Assembly: GCA_016719895.1 (NCBI GenBank)
Contig: JADJYG010000004.1
Coordinates: forward strand, 62,001-126,000
DNA: 64,000 bases
Reading direction: 5' to 3'
From: Saprospirales bacterium
GTDB taxonomy: Bacteria; Bacteroidota; Bacteroidia; Chitinophagales; Saprospiraceae
A program made the translations under genes and the position numbers. Positions 1 to 9,822 of the stretch are shown piece after piece (the stretch's first letter is position 1; every line of letters begins with the position of its first letter). The notes beneath the pieces are model-generated. The model ran no database searches, was not told the origin of the DNA, and saw only the letters and a list, made by a program, of their open reading frames with translations.

Positions 1-1
1 C

Positions 2-3000
2 GGGTTTGTAGCTGGAACAACCAGCATAACTATTGATATTCTGACGAGCAACTGCGCAAATGGCGATGGCCTTCAGGCGGCATTCTTTGAAAATTGCCAG
101 GACGATGCCATTACCTGTAATGGCGGTACTGGTGGCGGCGCCGGTATCCCCCTGACGCTTTCGTACTCCAATTTTGTGCCCGGCCAAACGTATTTTCTTA
201 TGATTGACGGATATATTGGGGATGTCTGCAACTATGAAATCGATGTTACAGACGGCTCAGTAACGCCGCCCGCCCCAAGCGCACCGCCCGCTCCGCAAGG
301 ACCAACCATGGTTTGTCCGGGGGCTTCCGTTGTTTATACCATTCCGGATATCGATGGCGCGGGATACTACCGCTGGACATCGCCGGCCGGTTCCCAAATC
401 AACGGTGGCGGCAATAATGTCGCATTTTCAGCGCCCGACGGCACAAGCGTCACCATTACCTTCGGCAATGCCGGCGGACAGGTATGCGTGCAGGCCGGTA
501 ACGCCTGTTTCCCACCCCAGCAATCGTGTATTTCAGTCATAAACCAACCGATTCCTCCAACCCAACTGGCCCCGGTAACGATTTGTTATGAAGACTTGCC
601 CTTCACCTGGGAGGAAGAGCCCTTTACCACGATAAGCACCCCTGGTAACTACACTCTCACCTCTGTACCCTATGTTTCGTACCTGGGCTGCGACAGTACG
701 GTTAAACAAACCATCACGGTAAAAAACAGGATAACCAAAAATATCGGACCGCAATACGTTTGCCCGGGCGCCTGCTTCACGATTAACGGTACCAGCTATT
801 GTCAATCAGGCAGTTTTTCGGAGATTTTCCAATCCTACCAGGACTGTGACAGTATCGTGCAGTTCTCCATACTGAATGTGCCGATCGTAGCAAACATCCC
901 GCCTGTTTCCGGCCTGATCAGCTGCACCAATCCTTCGCTGGTGCTCAACAGCACGGGGTCGACTACCAGCGCAACCGCCACTTATACGTGGACGAACAGC
1001 AGCGGAGCCATAATAGGCAACCAGACCACCCAAACGGTAACCGCTGGCGGCATTTACAACCTGATCGTTTCCAATTCGATCGGCCAAACGACCTGTTACG
1101 ATACAACCTTCGTGAATGTGCCGCAAAACATCGTGCTGCCTAATGCCTCAGCCCAGGGCGACACACTGACCTGTTTTCCAGGCGGAAATAGCGTAACCCT
1201 GCAGGGAGGCTCCACTACTGCGGGCGTAAACTTCCTTTGGACCGGGCCGGGAATCACGCCGGCAAATCAGAACGCGTCCAATCCAACCGTTACGGATGCC
1301 GGGTCGTATTTGCTTACGGTAACCAACCCGGCCAATAACTGCACGGCTACCGCAACCGCGATTGTAATCGCCAATAACACCGTTCCAACGGCCACCATTA
1401 CCGGCGGGCAAATCACCTGCGTGCAGCAGAGCGTTATCCTGAACAGCAGTACCAATGCGCCGACGCCCGCCTATCTCTGGTCAGGACCAGGCATCAATGC
1501 CGGCAATCAGGCGATGGAAGATCCGTTGGTAAATATCGCGGGCGACTATACCGTAACGATCACAAATACGGCCAATAATTGCAGCAGCACCGCCACCACG
1601 ACCATCCTGGCCGATACGGCCATACCGACGGCGAGCGCTGGCAGCGACCTGACTATTAACTGCCTGCAACAATCGGTAGTCCTCGGCGGTGGCGGAAGCC
1701 CGGCCAATGTGACGTTCAACTGGACCGGACCGGGCATCACCCCACCCACGCAAACCCAGGCAACCCCCACGGTGAACCAAGCAGGCCAGTATATTCTGAC
1801 GGTAACCAATCCGCAAAATGGCTGCCAGAAAGCCGATACGGCCCAGGTAGGGGCCTCGCTGACGCCTCCCACGGTGGATGCCGGGGCCGATCAGACGATC
1901 ACCTGTACGGTTACCAGCGTGACCCTGGGTGGCGCTGGCACCAGCCAGGGCGCCAATTTTCAGGTCCTGTGGACCGGTCCTGGCATCAACGCCGGAAATC
2001 AGGCGCAAAGCACGCCGGTCGTGAGTCAGGCCGGCCCTTACACGCTTCTGGTTACGAACACAACCAATGGCTGTACGGCAACAGATAACACAACCATCGA
2101 TATCAATACCACACTGCCGACGGCAAATGCCGGCCAGAACCAAACGCTCACCTGTTCGACCCCCAATGGGGTGACGCTGAATGGGAGCGCTGCGCCGGCC
2201 GGAGTTGAATATTTGTGGGCGGGCCCGGGTATCGGCGCGAACAACCAGTCACTGCAGACCCCACAAGTCACTCAGGCTGGATTGTACACGCTCCAGATAA
2301 CAAACCCGGTGAATGGCTGTACACAAACCGATGACGTACAGGTATTGCAAGACGCCAATGTCCCGGTCGCTAATGCAGGCAGCGACCTTGAACTGAATTG
2401 CGCCACAACATTCGTAGATATCAATGCCTCTGGTTCCACTTCCGGCGTCAACATCATTTACCAGTGGACGGGGCCGGCGATTACACCGTTAAACGCCAAT
2501 GTACAAAATCCAGCCGCGATCAACCTTCCCGGCGCCTACAACCTGATGGTGATCGACACATCCAATAACTGTGAAAATACGGACGTGCTGATCGTTACCA
2601 TCGACACCCTGGCGCCGGTGGCCAGTGCCGGAGCGGATTTGGTCCTCAATTGCCTGAACAACGGCGCTAACACACTGGACGCCAGCGCATCGAGCAGCGG
2701 CGTTAATTTCAGTGTATTATGGACAGGGCCGGGCATCAACATCGGCAATCAAAACAGCGTACAAGCGCTGGTAAACCAGCCCGGATTGTACAATCTGGTG
2801 GTGACCAATACCCAAAACAACTGCACGGCTACCGATGTCGCGCAAGTAGCCGCCGACTTGGCCAACCCCACCGCCGACGCCGGCGCCGACCAGATTATCG
2901 ATTGTGTCGCCACCTCGACTGCCATCGGCGGCGCTTCTTCCAGCGGTGCAAATTTCACTTATACCTGGACAGGGCCGGGGATCAATGCCGGCAATCAAAA

Positions 3001-6000
3001 CGCCGCACAAGCTACCGTCGGGTTGGCGGGCAATTATTCGTTGACGGTAACCAATACGACGAATGGTTGTACGTCGACGGATGATATGGTTCTTACGTTA
3101 AACGCCGTTTACCCATCTGCTACTGCGGGTCAGGACCTTACCCTGACCTGCGCCCAACCGGCACAAAGCCTGAATGGCACAGGGTCAAGTGCCGGCGCAA
3201 ATTTTCAAACGGTCTGGACAGGCCCCGGCATTAATGCAGGCAATCAGGGCACGCTGTCGCCCAGTATTTCCCAGCCGGGCCTTTATATTTTGAGCATAAC
3301 GGATATTTCGAATAGCTGCAACAGCCAGGACACGGTCGAAGTGTTGCTAAACCAGGTGATTCCAGCCGCTTCCGCCGGAAGTCCGCAAGATTTGGATTGC
3401 CAAACAACTGTTGTTACCCTGGACGGAACCGGTTCGGCGTCGGGCGCAGGGATTGTATATGTTTGGACAGGACCAGGCATTAATACCGGCAATCAAAACA
3501 GCCAGAGCCCGGATGTGAACCTTCCCGGCGCCTACACCCTGCTGGTAACCGACAATGGCAACGGCTGCACCAATACCGCTGCTGTGCAGATCACACAAGA
3601 TATTGCTGCGCCAACTGCCAATGCTGGTCAAACCTTCACGTTGACTTGCGCGCAAACGGCTTTGCCGATCGATGGCAGCGGTTCCAGTTCGGGAGCCAAT
3701 TATGCTTACCTTTGGCAGGGCCCTGGCATCAACACCTCCAATTTCAGCGTGCAAAATCCCATAGTGGCCGATTCCGGCACGTATGTGCTTACGGTTACGA
3801 ATTTGCAAAATTTTTGCACCGCAAGCGCGCAGGTATACATCGCCCTGGACCAGGATTTGCCTTCGGTAAATTCCGGGCCGGATCAAATCCTGACCTGCCA
3901 AAACGATACCCTGGCACTCGACGGAAGTGGTTCGCAGGCAGGCAACAACATTGCCTATACCTGGAGCGGCCCGGGAATAGTACCCGGCACGCAATCGGGT
4001 ATAACGCCCCAGGTATTTTTGCTTGGAAACTACACCCTGACGGTATCCAATACGCTGAATGGCTGCACGAACACCGATATAACCACGGTCAATCAGGATA
4101 TCATACCGCCCATAGCCGATGCCGGCAGCGATCAGACCCTCACCTGCACTACTGCGGGAGGCGTTACGATTAGCGCTGCGGCTTCTGACACCGGCCCGGG
4201 CTTTTCACTGTTTTGGAACGGTCCGGATATCGATGCTGCCAACCAAAACCTGGTGGCGCCGGTCGTGGCCGTTGCCGGCGTATATACCGTCCTGATCACC
4301 AACGCCAGCAATGGTTGTACGAGCACGGCTTCCGTAACCGTCGGCGTGGATCAGAACCTGCCGTTGGCAGACGCAGGGCTGGATCAAACGATCAGCTGCG
4401 CCATCGGACAAGTAACCCTGGATGCCGGCGGCTCCACGGCAAACGGCCCCCTTCAGTACCTTTGGAGCGGCCCGGGCATCCATGCCGGCAATGCTACGCA
4501 GATCAGTCCCGCCGTGAACCAATCCGGTGTCTATACGGTAGTGGTCACGAATTCGCTCACCGGCTGCACCGCTTCGGATAATGCCGACGTACTGCTCGAT
4601 ACGAATCCGCCGCAAGTGAGCGCCAGCGGCGGAATTATAACCTGTACTAACCCGGTCGTTTCGCTGGCCTCCACCAGTTCGCTCAGCGGCTCGACGTTTT
4701 TGTGGACCGGCCCCGACATTAATCTGGGCAATATGATCCTGCAAAACCCACAGGTAGGCGAGCCCGGTACCTATACCATTGTGGTAACTGCTCCAAATGG
4801 TTGTTCGGCATCGGCTACGGCGACAGTGGGCATTGACTCAGATGTGCCGTTAGGAAGCGCCGAGGGAACGCAGTTGAACTGCACCAACAATGGGCAAAGC
4901 ACGATTTCCGGCACCGTTTCCACACCCGGGGCTACTTTTGCCTGGACTGGCCCGAACGGATTTACCTCCAGCCAGTTAAATCCAACGGTTACCGTACCCG
5001 GTATTTACATTTTTACGCTGACCTCCGTCAACGGCTGTAAAAAACCGTATAACGCCGAGGTGACGGAAGACTTTGCGCAACCGATGGTTATGGCAACGGT
5101 GAATGATAAACTGGACTGCAGCACCACGTCGTTGAAAATAAATGGAAACGGGACTTCTGTTGGCCCGATCTTTACGTATGCCTGGACTACTACCAACGGC
5201 AACATTGTTTCCGGCGCCAATACCCTTACCCCTACTGTGGATGCGCCTGGAGTGTATACCCTGCTGGTCAGCAATACGCTGAACGGTTGCACGAATACGC
5301 GATCCGTATCGGTGGAATATGATCCTGCTGTGCCGACCGGGTTCAACCTTACGGTGCAAAACATTCGGTGTTTCGGTGAATTGAACGGGTTTATTGCGAT
5401 CAACAGCGTCGTTGGCGGCACCCAGCCTTTCCAGTTCTCGCTAAATGGCGGACCCGCATCCGGTACCGCGCAGTTCTCCAAACTCGGGGAAGGCGCTTAT
5501 ACCATCGCGTTGCTGGATGCCAACGGCTGTGCATTGGATACTACCGTGAACATAACGGCGCCCGGCGCATTACAAGTCGATTTGGAAGACGATATATTGG
5601 TAGAACTCGGAACGCCCGTCACGGTGATTGCGACGATTACCGGTACCACACCGGTCGCTTCGATCACCTGGAATCCGACGCCGCCTTGCGCCGCCAACGG
5701 CTGCCTCACGTACGATACGCTGCCGACCCATTCGTATTTACAGACGATCACGGTCCGGGATGCCAACGGTTGTATCAGCGCCGACCGGCAGATCATCCAG
5801 GTGGACCGTACGCGGCGTATTTATGTGCCGAACGTCTTTAATCCGGACAGCAATGATCCGTTGAATGCCTTCCTCATGGTACAAGCCGGCAACGACGTCC
5901 GAATCATTAAAACATGGCAGGTATTCGACCGTTGGGGCAACGCCATCTACAGCCAAAATGACTTTCAGCCAAACGACCCGACCTATGCCTGGGATGGCAA

Positions 6001-6112
6001 GGCCCGCGGCGACGATGCCGCGTCTGCCGTTTACGTATGGTATATTGAAGTGGAATTTATTGACGGCGAAGTGGAGGAATTCAAAGGGGATGTCGCCCTG
6101 ATCCGCAAGTAA
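2..6112 (+). CDS. Giant Ig/PKD-repeat surface protein with T9SS type B sorting domain (5' end outside window)
   Basis: The reading frame is open from base 2 with no stop, so the start lies upstream; the GTG at 176 is internal. About 2,036 residues are visible. After an N-terminal segment with acidic GQTYFLMIDGY-type sequence and a PKD-like domain (near 300-530) come two CDS(T/I)-type repeats (about 570-880), then about 18 tandem Ig/PKD-like repeats of roughly 64 residues, each with a WTGPGI-like core, an AGxYTLTVTN strand and an NGCT turn. The last ~95 residues (from about 5815, RIYVPNVFNPDSND...) match the gliding-motility-associated C-terminal (CHU_C, type B) domain, which in this phylum directs export through T9SS. 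Likely a secreted adhesin or filament; no catalytic motif is seen. A hairpin terminator follows the TAA at 6110. Confidence 0.9.
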   Translation, partial: GFVAGTTSITIDILTSNCANGDGLQAAFFENCQDDAITCNGGTGGGAGIPLTLSYSNFVPGQTYFLMIDGYIGDVCNYEIDVTDGSVTPPAPSAPPAPQGPTMVCPGASVVYTIPDIDGAGYYRWTSPAGSQINGGGNNVAFSAPDGTSVTITFGNAGGQVCVQAGNACFPPQQSCISVINQPIPPTQLAPVTICYEDLPFTWEEEPFTTISTPGNYTLTSVPYVSYLGCDSTVKQTITVKNRITKNIGPQYVCPGACFTINGTSYCQSGSFSEIFQSYQDCDSIVQFSILNVPIVANIPPVSGLISCTNPSLVLNSTGSTTSATATYTWTNSSGAIIGNQTTQTVTAGGIYNLIVSNSIGQTTCYDTTFVNVPQNIVLPNASAQGDTLTCFPGGNSVTLQGGSTTAGVNFLWTGPGITPANQNASNPTVTDAGSYLLTVTNPANNCTATATAIVIANNTVPTATITGGQITCVQQSVILNSSTNAPTPAYLWSGPGINAGNQAMEDPLVNIAGDYTVTITNTANNCSSTATTTILADTAIPTASAGSDLTINCLQQSVVLGGGGSPANVTFNWTGPGITPPTQTQATPTVNQAGQYILTVTNPQNGCQKADTAQVGASLTPPTVDAGADQTITCTVTSVTLGGAGTSQGANFQVLWTGPGINAGNQAQSTPVVSQAGPYTLLVTNTTNGCTATDNTTIDINTTLPTANAGQNQTLTCSTPNGVTLNGSAAPAGVEYLWAGPGIGANNQSLQTPQVTQAGLYTLQITNPVNGCTQTDDVQVLQDANVPVANAGSDLELNCATTFVDINASGSTSGVNIIYQWTGPAITPLNANVQNPAAINLPGAYNLMVIDTSNNCENTDVLIVTIDTLAPVASAGADLVLNCLNNGANTLDASASSSGVNFSVLWTGPGINIGNQNSVQALVNQPGLYNLVVTNTQNNCTATDVAQVAADLANPTADAGADQIIDCVATSTAIGGASSSGANFTYTWTGPGINAGNQNAAQATVGLAGNYSLTVTNTTNGCTSTDDMVLTLNAVYPSATAGQDLTLTCAQPAQSLNGTGSSAGANFQTVWTGPGINAGNQGTLSPSISQPGLYILSITDISNSCNSQDTVEVLLNQVIPAASAGSPQDLDCQTTVVTLDGTGSASGAGIVYVWTGPGINTGNQNSQSPDVNLPGAYTLLVTDNGNGCTNTAAVQITQDIAAPTANAGQTFTLTCAQTALPIDGSGSSSGANYAYLWQGPGINTSNFSVQNPIVADSGTYVLTVTNLQNFCTASAQVYIALDQDLPSVNSGPDQILTCQNDTLALDGSGSQAGNNIAYTWSGPGIVPGTQSGITPQVFLLGNYTLTVSNTLNGCTNTDITTVNQDIIPPIADAGSDQTLTCTTAGGVTISAAASDTGPGFSLFWNGPDIDAANQNLVAPVVAVAGVYTVLITNASNGCTSTASVTVGVDQNLPLADAGLDQTISCAIGQVTLDAGGSTANGPLQYLWSGPGIHAGNATQISPAVNQSGVYTVVVTNSLTGCTASDNADVLLDTNPPQVSASGGIITCTNPVVSLASTSSLSGSTFLWTGPDINLGNMILQNPQVGEPGTYTIVVTAPNGCSASATATVGIDSDVPLGSAEGTQLNCTNNGQSTISGTVSTPGATFAWTGPNGFTSSQLNPTVTVPGIYIFTLTSVNGCKKPYNAEVTEDFAQPMVMATVNDKLDCSTTSLKINGNGTSVGPIFTYAWTTTNGNIVSGANTLTPTVDAPGVYTLLVSNTLNGCTNTRSVSVEYDPAVPTGFNLTVQNIRCFGELNGFIAINSVVGGTQPFQFSLNGGPASGTAQFSKLGEGAYTIALLDANGCALDTTVNITAPGALQVDLEDDILVELGTPVTVIATITGTTPVASITWNPTPPCAANGCLTYDTLPTHSYLQTITVRDANGCISADRQIIQVDRTRRIYVPNVFNPDSNDPLNAFLMVQAGNDVRIIKTWQVFDRWGNAIYSQNDFQPNDPTYAWDGKARGDDAASAVYVWYIEVEFIDGEVEEFKGDVALIRK

Positions 6113-6136
6113 ACAAAGGCATCATAGCAAATCGAT

Positions 6137-6178
6137 CGGGCAACCGGGGACATGGATTCCCGGTTGCCCGTATTTATT
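6137..6178 (+). terminator. Hairpin terminator after the giant repeat gene
   Basis: A 14-bp near-perfect stem (6137-6150 with 6157-6170, one G-T pair, 6-base loop) lies 25 bases after the stop and is followed by an AT-rich TATTTATTATTT stretch. It sits between convergent genes and may serve both, though the T-run is weak. Confidence 0.7.
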
Positions 6179-6209
6179 ATTTGGACCGGCGCCGGGAATT
6201 ACAGCCGCT

Positions 6210-6695
6210 TTATTCGGCCTCCAGAAAATTTACCGGCCGGCTGATACTTTGCTCCAGGGATATGAACGTTTCGGTGCGTTGGATGCCCGGAATTTTCTGA
6301 ATTTTATCATGCAATACCTGGCGCAAGTGATTCGTATCTTTGCAGACGATTTTAGTGAAAATACTGTACAAACCGGTCGTGTAGTTTGCCTCGACGATCT
6401 CCGGAATTTTTTCCAGCTGTGCGGCCACATGGTCATATAACGAACTTTTATCCAGGTAAATCCCTAAAAACGCCGTGATATCATACCCCAACTTTTGATA
6501 ATCGACCGTCAGACTTGAGCCTTTTACAATGCCCAATTGTTCCAGTTTTTTCATTCGCACGTGAATGGTGCCACTGGAGACAAAAAGTTGTTTTGCAATA
6601 TCAGTGTATGGCATTTTACCATCTTCGATGAGTTTGGCAAGAATTTGTTTGTCGAGCTGGTCGATATCAGGGTGGTTTTCCATCATTTTGTCCAT
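6210..6695 (-). CDS. Lrp/AsnC family transcriptional regulator
   Basis: 161 residues, the usual length of the family. The N-terminal half carries the winged helix-turn-helix (LDKQILAKLIEDGKMPYTDI, then VSSGTIHVRMKKLEQLGI, residues about 13-60), and the C-terminal half is the RAM/ligand-binding domain with the FLGIYLD and TTGLYSIF strands. Members bind DNA as dimers or octamers and respond to amino acids or related metabolites; the ligand cannot be read here. It is divergent from the S41 protease gene and shares an 89-base intergenic region with a palindrome, which suggests autoregulation (inference). Confidence 0.92.
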   Translation of the reverse strand: MDKMMENHPDIDQLDKQILAKLIEDGKMPYTDIAKQLFVSSGTIHVRMKKLEQLGIVKGSSLTVDYQKLGYDITAFLGIYLDKSSLYDHVAAQLEKIPEIVEANYTTGLYSIFTKIVCKDTNHLRQVLHDKIQKIPGIQRTETFISLEQSISRPVNFLEAE

Positions 6696-6747
6696 AATTT
6701 ATTACAACAGGCATTGAAACGCGAATTTATTTATAAAGTTGTGAATA

Positions 6748-6772
6748 AAAATCGAATTCGATTGTCGATTTT
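6748..6772. promoter_or_regulatory. Palindromic candidate operator between regulator and protease genes
   Basis: An 8-bp inverted repeat AAAATCGA/TCGATTTT (6748-6755 and 6765-6772) encloses a perfect 12-base palindrome ATCGAATTCGAT (6751-6762). It lies between divergent genes, one of which is an Lrp/AsnC regulator. Binding is inferred only from position and symmetry. Confidence 0.35.
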
Positions 6773-6784
6773 AAAAAAAACAAT

Positions 6785-8425
6785 ATGACCGAACAACCGA
6801 GTCCAAAGGTCCATGTGCGCCTACCGATCCTTTTTGCAGCGGTGCTGGCTGCGGGTATGTTTATCGGGCAGCAACTGCCGCGGTATGATCATCATGCGCG
6901 TTTCCTTCCCGCTGGTTACCAGGCTAGGCAAACGGCGACCGCATTGGATGAAATCCTGCGTTACATTGAAGCAAAATACGTAGATACCGTTGATCTCCAA
7001 GAAATTAAACAGAGCGCCATCGCACACTTGCTGGAACAACTGGATCCACACTCCGTATACATGAGCCCGGAAGAGCTTCAACAGGAGGAGGAGGTAATGA
7101 ACGGAAATTTCGAGGGGATCGGTATCGAGTTTTTAGTAGTGGAAGACACCATCCGGGTGATTACGCCCCTTTCCGGCGGCCCTTCCGAAGCGGCCGGTAT
7201 TCTCGCGGGCGACAAGCTGGTTACCATCAACGACACCCTGGTTGCCGGCGTCAAAATCACTACTGCCGAAATCTTTCGAAAATTACGCGGATCAAAAGGA
7301 TCAAACGTAAAAATTGGTATTCGAAGGGCGAGAGAGCGCAATCTCCGGTATTTTAATATCGCCCGCGATGTGATCCCCGTACACAGTGTGGACGTGGCCT
7401 ATATGCTCGATGACAAAACCGGCTACGTCAAGATCAACCGGTTCAGCGCTCCGACGTACCAGGAATTCATGGAAGCCATCGGGCCTTTGGTGGAAGAAAA
7501 AGGCATGACAAACCTGGTGCTCGATTTGCGCGGCAATCCGGGCGGGTATCTGAATGAAGCGACCGAATTGTTAAGCCAGTTTTTTGCCGAAGGCAAGCTG
7601 CTGGTGTATACCGAAGGCAGGGCCGACGAACGCCACGATTATAAAAGCAATGGGCGAGCCCGGTTTAATATTCAAAACATTGCCGTACTCATCGATGAAG
7701 GATCGGCTTCCGCCAGCGAGATTGTTGCCGGCGCAGTCCAGGACCATGACCGCGGTTGGGTGATTGGCCGGCGCTCCTTTGGCAAGGGACTCGTACAAGT
7801 GCAATACCCGCTCAGCGACGGCGGCGCACTGCGGCTAACCATCTCCCGCTATTACACCCCCAGCGGCAGAAGTATCCAACGGGAATACAAGAACAATCAG
7901 GCCTACGACGAAGAGGCTGAAATCCGGTTGAAAAACGGCGAACTGGCAGATGCCTCCAGGTTCCGCCCGGAGGACACTACAAAATACTACACCGGAATGG
8001 GACGTGTGGTATTTGGCGGCGGCGGTATTGCCCCGGATATTTTTATTCCGCTCGACACGTCCTTTGTCACCGACTATTTTGTAGCGGCGCGGCAGCATTT
8101 GCCACCGTTTGCCTCCCGCTGGCTGGAAACGCAGCAACGCGGCGCCCTGCCGGCAACCCTGGATGATTTCGTCCGTAAATTTAACATCCCGGACCAGGTG
8201 TTTGAAGACTTTTTGGCCTATGTCGAAAAACAAGACGGCAAAACCGACCCCTTGCAGCTCGCCCGGAGCCGCGCCGAACTCCGGCACCAACTAAAAGCCC
8301 GGATTGCGAAACTGCTCTTTCAGGATATTGGCATGTATCGCGTGCTGCATGACGGTGACACTGCCGTGAAAAAAGCGCTGCACGTGCTTCGGAGCGGCCA
8401 ACCGGTAGCAAAAAACAGCCGTTAG
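6785..8425 (+). CDS. S41 family C-terminal processing peptidase
   Basis: 546 residues. A hydrophobic segment at residues 13-30 is a signal anchor, so the enzyme acts in the periplasm. A PDZ domain (about 110-190) with the GIGIEF and SEAAGI substrate-binding features precedes the S41 core. The catalytic Ser-Lys dyad is visible as S309 in GSASASEI and K334 in FGKG. The C-terminal ~150 residues are the helical extension common in Bacteroidota CtpA proteins. Such proteases trim protein C-termini or envelope proteins. ATG at 6785 is preceded by an A-rich leader. Convergent with the DUF4230 gene, with a 10-base gap. Confidence 0.93.
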   Translation: MTEQPSPKVHVRLPILFAAVLAAGMFIGQQLPRYDHHARFLPAGYQARQTATALDEILRYIEAKYVDTVDLQEIKQSAIAHLLEQLDPHSVYMSPEELQQEEEVMNGNFEGIGIEFLVVEDTIRVITPLSGGPSEAAGILAGDKLVTINDTLVAGVKITTAEIFRKLRGSKGSNVKIGIRRARERNLRYFNIARDVIPVHSVDVAYMLDDKTGYVKINRFSAPTYQEFMEAIGPLVEEKGMTNLVLDLRGNPGGYLNEATELLSQFFAEGKLLVYTEGRADERHDYKSNGRARFNIQNIAVLIDEGSASASEIVAGAVQDHDRGWVIGRRSFGKGLVQVQYPLSDGGALRLTISRYYTPSGRSIQREYKNNQAYDEEAEIRLKNGELADASRFRPEDTTKYYTGMGRVVFGGGGIAPDIFIPLDTSFVTDYFVAARQHLPPFASRWLETQQRGALPATLDDFVRKFNIPDQVFEDFLAYVEKQDGKTDPLQLARSRAELRHQLKARIAKLLFQDIGMYRVLHDGDTAVKKALHVLRSGQPVAKNSR

Positions 8426-8435
8426 CCTGCATCGT

Positions 8436-9716
8436 TTACTGCGGAATAAAGTTGTTCTTATCTTTTTGGGCAGCAGGCGCCTGCGTTTTAGGCTTATCCG
8501 CTTCGCCGCGTCGGCGCAGTTCATCTTCGGTCAGGATTTCCGTTTGCTCGCGGAAACGCAGTTGCAATTTGTATTTGCGGCCCATGCTCTTTACCACAGG
8601 CCCCAACATGAGTTGCATAACCGTGTCAGCGCGCGCTTTGGCATGTTCGAGTACGTGTTCGTTTTCCAGGGCATCCTGCCGGAACTGCCGCCGTAAATCA
8701 TTAAAATTCCGGTTCATTTCCTCGCCGCTGATACCTGCCAGAAAGCCGACATCCAGTTTATCTACACGCGGATACACTTCATGCGAGAGGATCGTCGGCG
8801 GGGGCAGCGTAATATACACAATGCCTTTTTTGGGGCTAAACGTGACATCAAATTGCCGGTCCAGTTTAAAACCCGCTTTAATGACGCTGATGGCTTCGAC
8901 CCGGATATCCGTTTCGGAAATGGAAATGCCGAAAATTTTATACGACAAAGTCTTGTCCAGGCCCAGGCGGCTGCGCAGCTCGTAAGTGCCCAGCTCGGCA
9001 ATGCCTTGCCGGACTTTATCCTTCAGCAATCCGCGGGAGGCGCTGAAATCCATAATAGCCGCGCGGGTTTGCAAACGCTCCACCATTGGTCGCAATCCCT
9101 CATTCAGCGCAATCCCGCAGGGGTTAGCCACATTTTTGCCCTTGGCCAGAAGCCGGCCATCAGTGGCTTTCAGCAGGGTGGCCATGATTTGGGTTACGAA
9201 AAAACAGGTGTATTTGCCGGCCACTTCATTAAATACCCGCACGGCCTGGTTGGAGTTATCGCTGTACCAGCTTTCATACAAGCTGGCCGTCGTGTCTTTC
9301 AGCGCGACAAAATCGCTGAAATACAAGCTGCTCAGGTACTCGTGATGTTTGCGGTATTCGGGTTCCAGGCGCCGTTTGAGGCTATCCGGCAGGTTCATCC
9401 GGTTGGCAACATGGTACAGGAGCGACAGGTTGAAATTGTACACCAGGTCGTCGAACTCCTTGCGGTATTTTTCGGGTTGGGAGAGTATCTGGAGGGTAGC
9501 CTCTTCATTCAGGTTGGGATGAAAATCAGAGGGCACGTAGGTCAATTGCACCTCCTTAGGGCTTTGGAACAAGCTGGAAAGCGCGCCGCCGCCGAATAAT
9601 GTTTTATATATGATCACGCCGGCAATACAGACCAGGGCTATAAGCAGGATTTGTTTTCCGAAGACGATCCCCGAACCTTCGCCGCGGCCCGGCGCATCTG
9701 GCTGATGTGTAGACAT
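8436..9716 (-). CDS. DUF4230-like membrane-anchored protein
   Basis: 426 residues. A single membrane helix at about residues 23-42 follows a short charged N-terminus. The extracytoplasmic part is mostly helical, then a beta-rich segment (about 260-320) with the ITLPPPTILSHEV signature that resembles DUF4230 proteins, and a helical tail ending in a Lys/Gln-rich segment. Function is unknown for this family. The assignment to DUF4230 rests on pattern recall; the membrane topology is directly visible. Confidence 0.7.
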   Translation of the reverse strand: MSTHQPDAPGRGEGSGIVFGKQILLIALVCIAGVIIYKTLFGGGALSSLFQSPKEVQLTYVPSDFHPNLNEEATLQILSQPEKYRKEFDDLVYNFNLSLLYHVANRMNLPDSLKRRLEPEYRKHHEYLSSLYFSDFVALKDTTASLYESWYSDNSNQAVRVFNEVAGKYTCFFVTQIMATLLKATDGRLLAKGKNVANPCGIALNEGLRPMVERLQTRAAIMDFSASRGLLKDKVRQGIAELGTYELRSRLGLDKTLSYKIFGISISETDIRVEAISVIKAGFKLDRQFDVTFSPKKGIVYITLPPPTILSHEVYPRVDKLDVGFLAGISGEEMNRNFNDLRRQFRQDALENEHVLEHAKARADTVMQLMLGPVVKSMGRKYKLQLRFREQTEILTEDELRRRGEADKPKTQAPAAQKDKNNFIPQ

Positions 9717-9728
9717 AGTTCCGACATT

Positions 9729-9793
9729 GGAAAATTGAGAAATAAGGAAGGAAAGTTAAGCAGTTTTTCCATATTCCTATTGCTCAATTTTCC
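9729..9793. repeat. Intergenic inverted repeat
   Basis: GGAAAATTGAG (9729-9739) is repeated inverted as CTCAATTTTCC (9783-9793), with partial inner pairing (AATAAGGA against TCCTATT). It fills the gap between the DUF4230 gene start and the hydrolase gene end. It resembles the ATTGAACATTGAAAATTG-type repeat at 45617-45697. Confidence 0.6.
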
Positions 9794-9822
9794 GGTATGC
9801 CGGCACAATTTCCAGGACCCGC

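Noticed and set aside
2..6112. Regular tandem repeats that could suggest a CRISPR array
   Set aside because: Units are ~190-200 bases, in frame, vary in sequence and code for one continuous protein; no direct repeat/spacer pattern is present.
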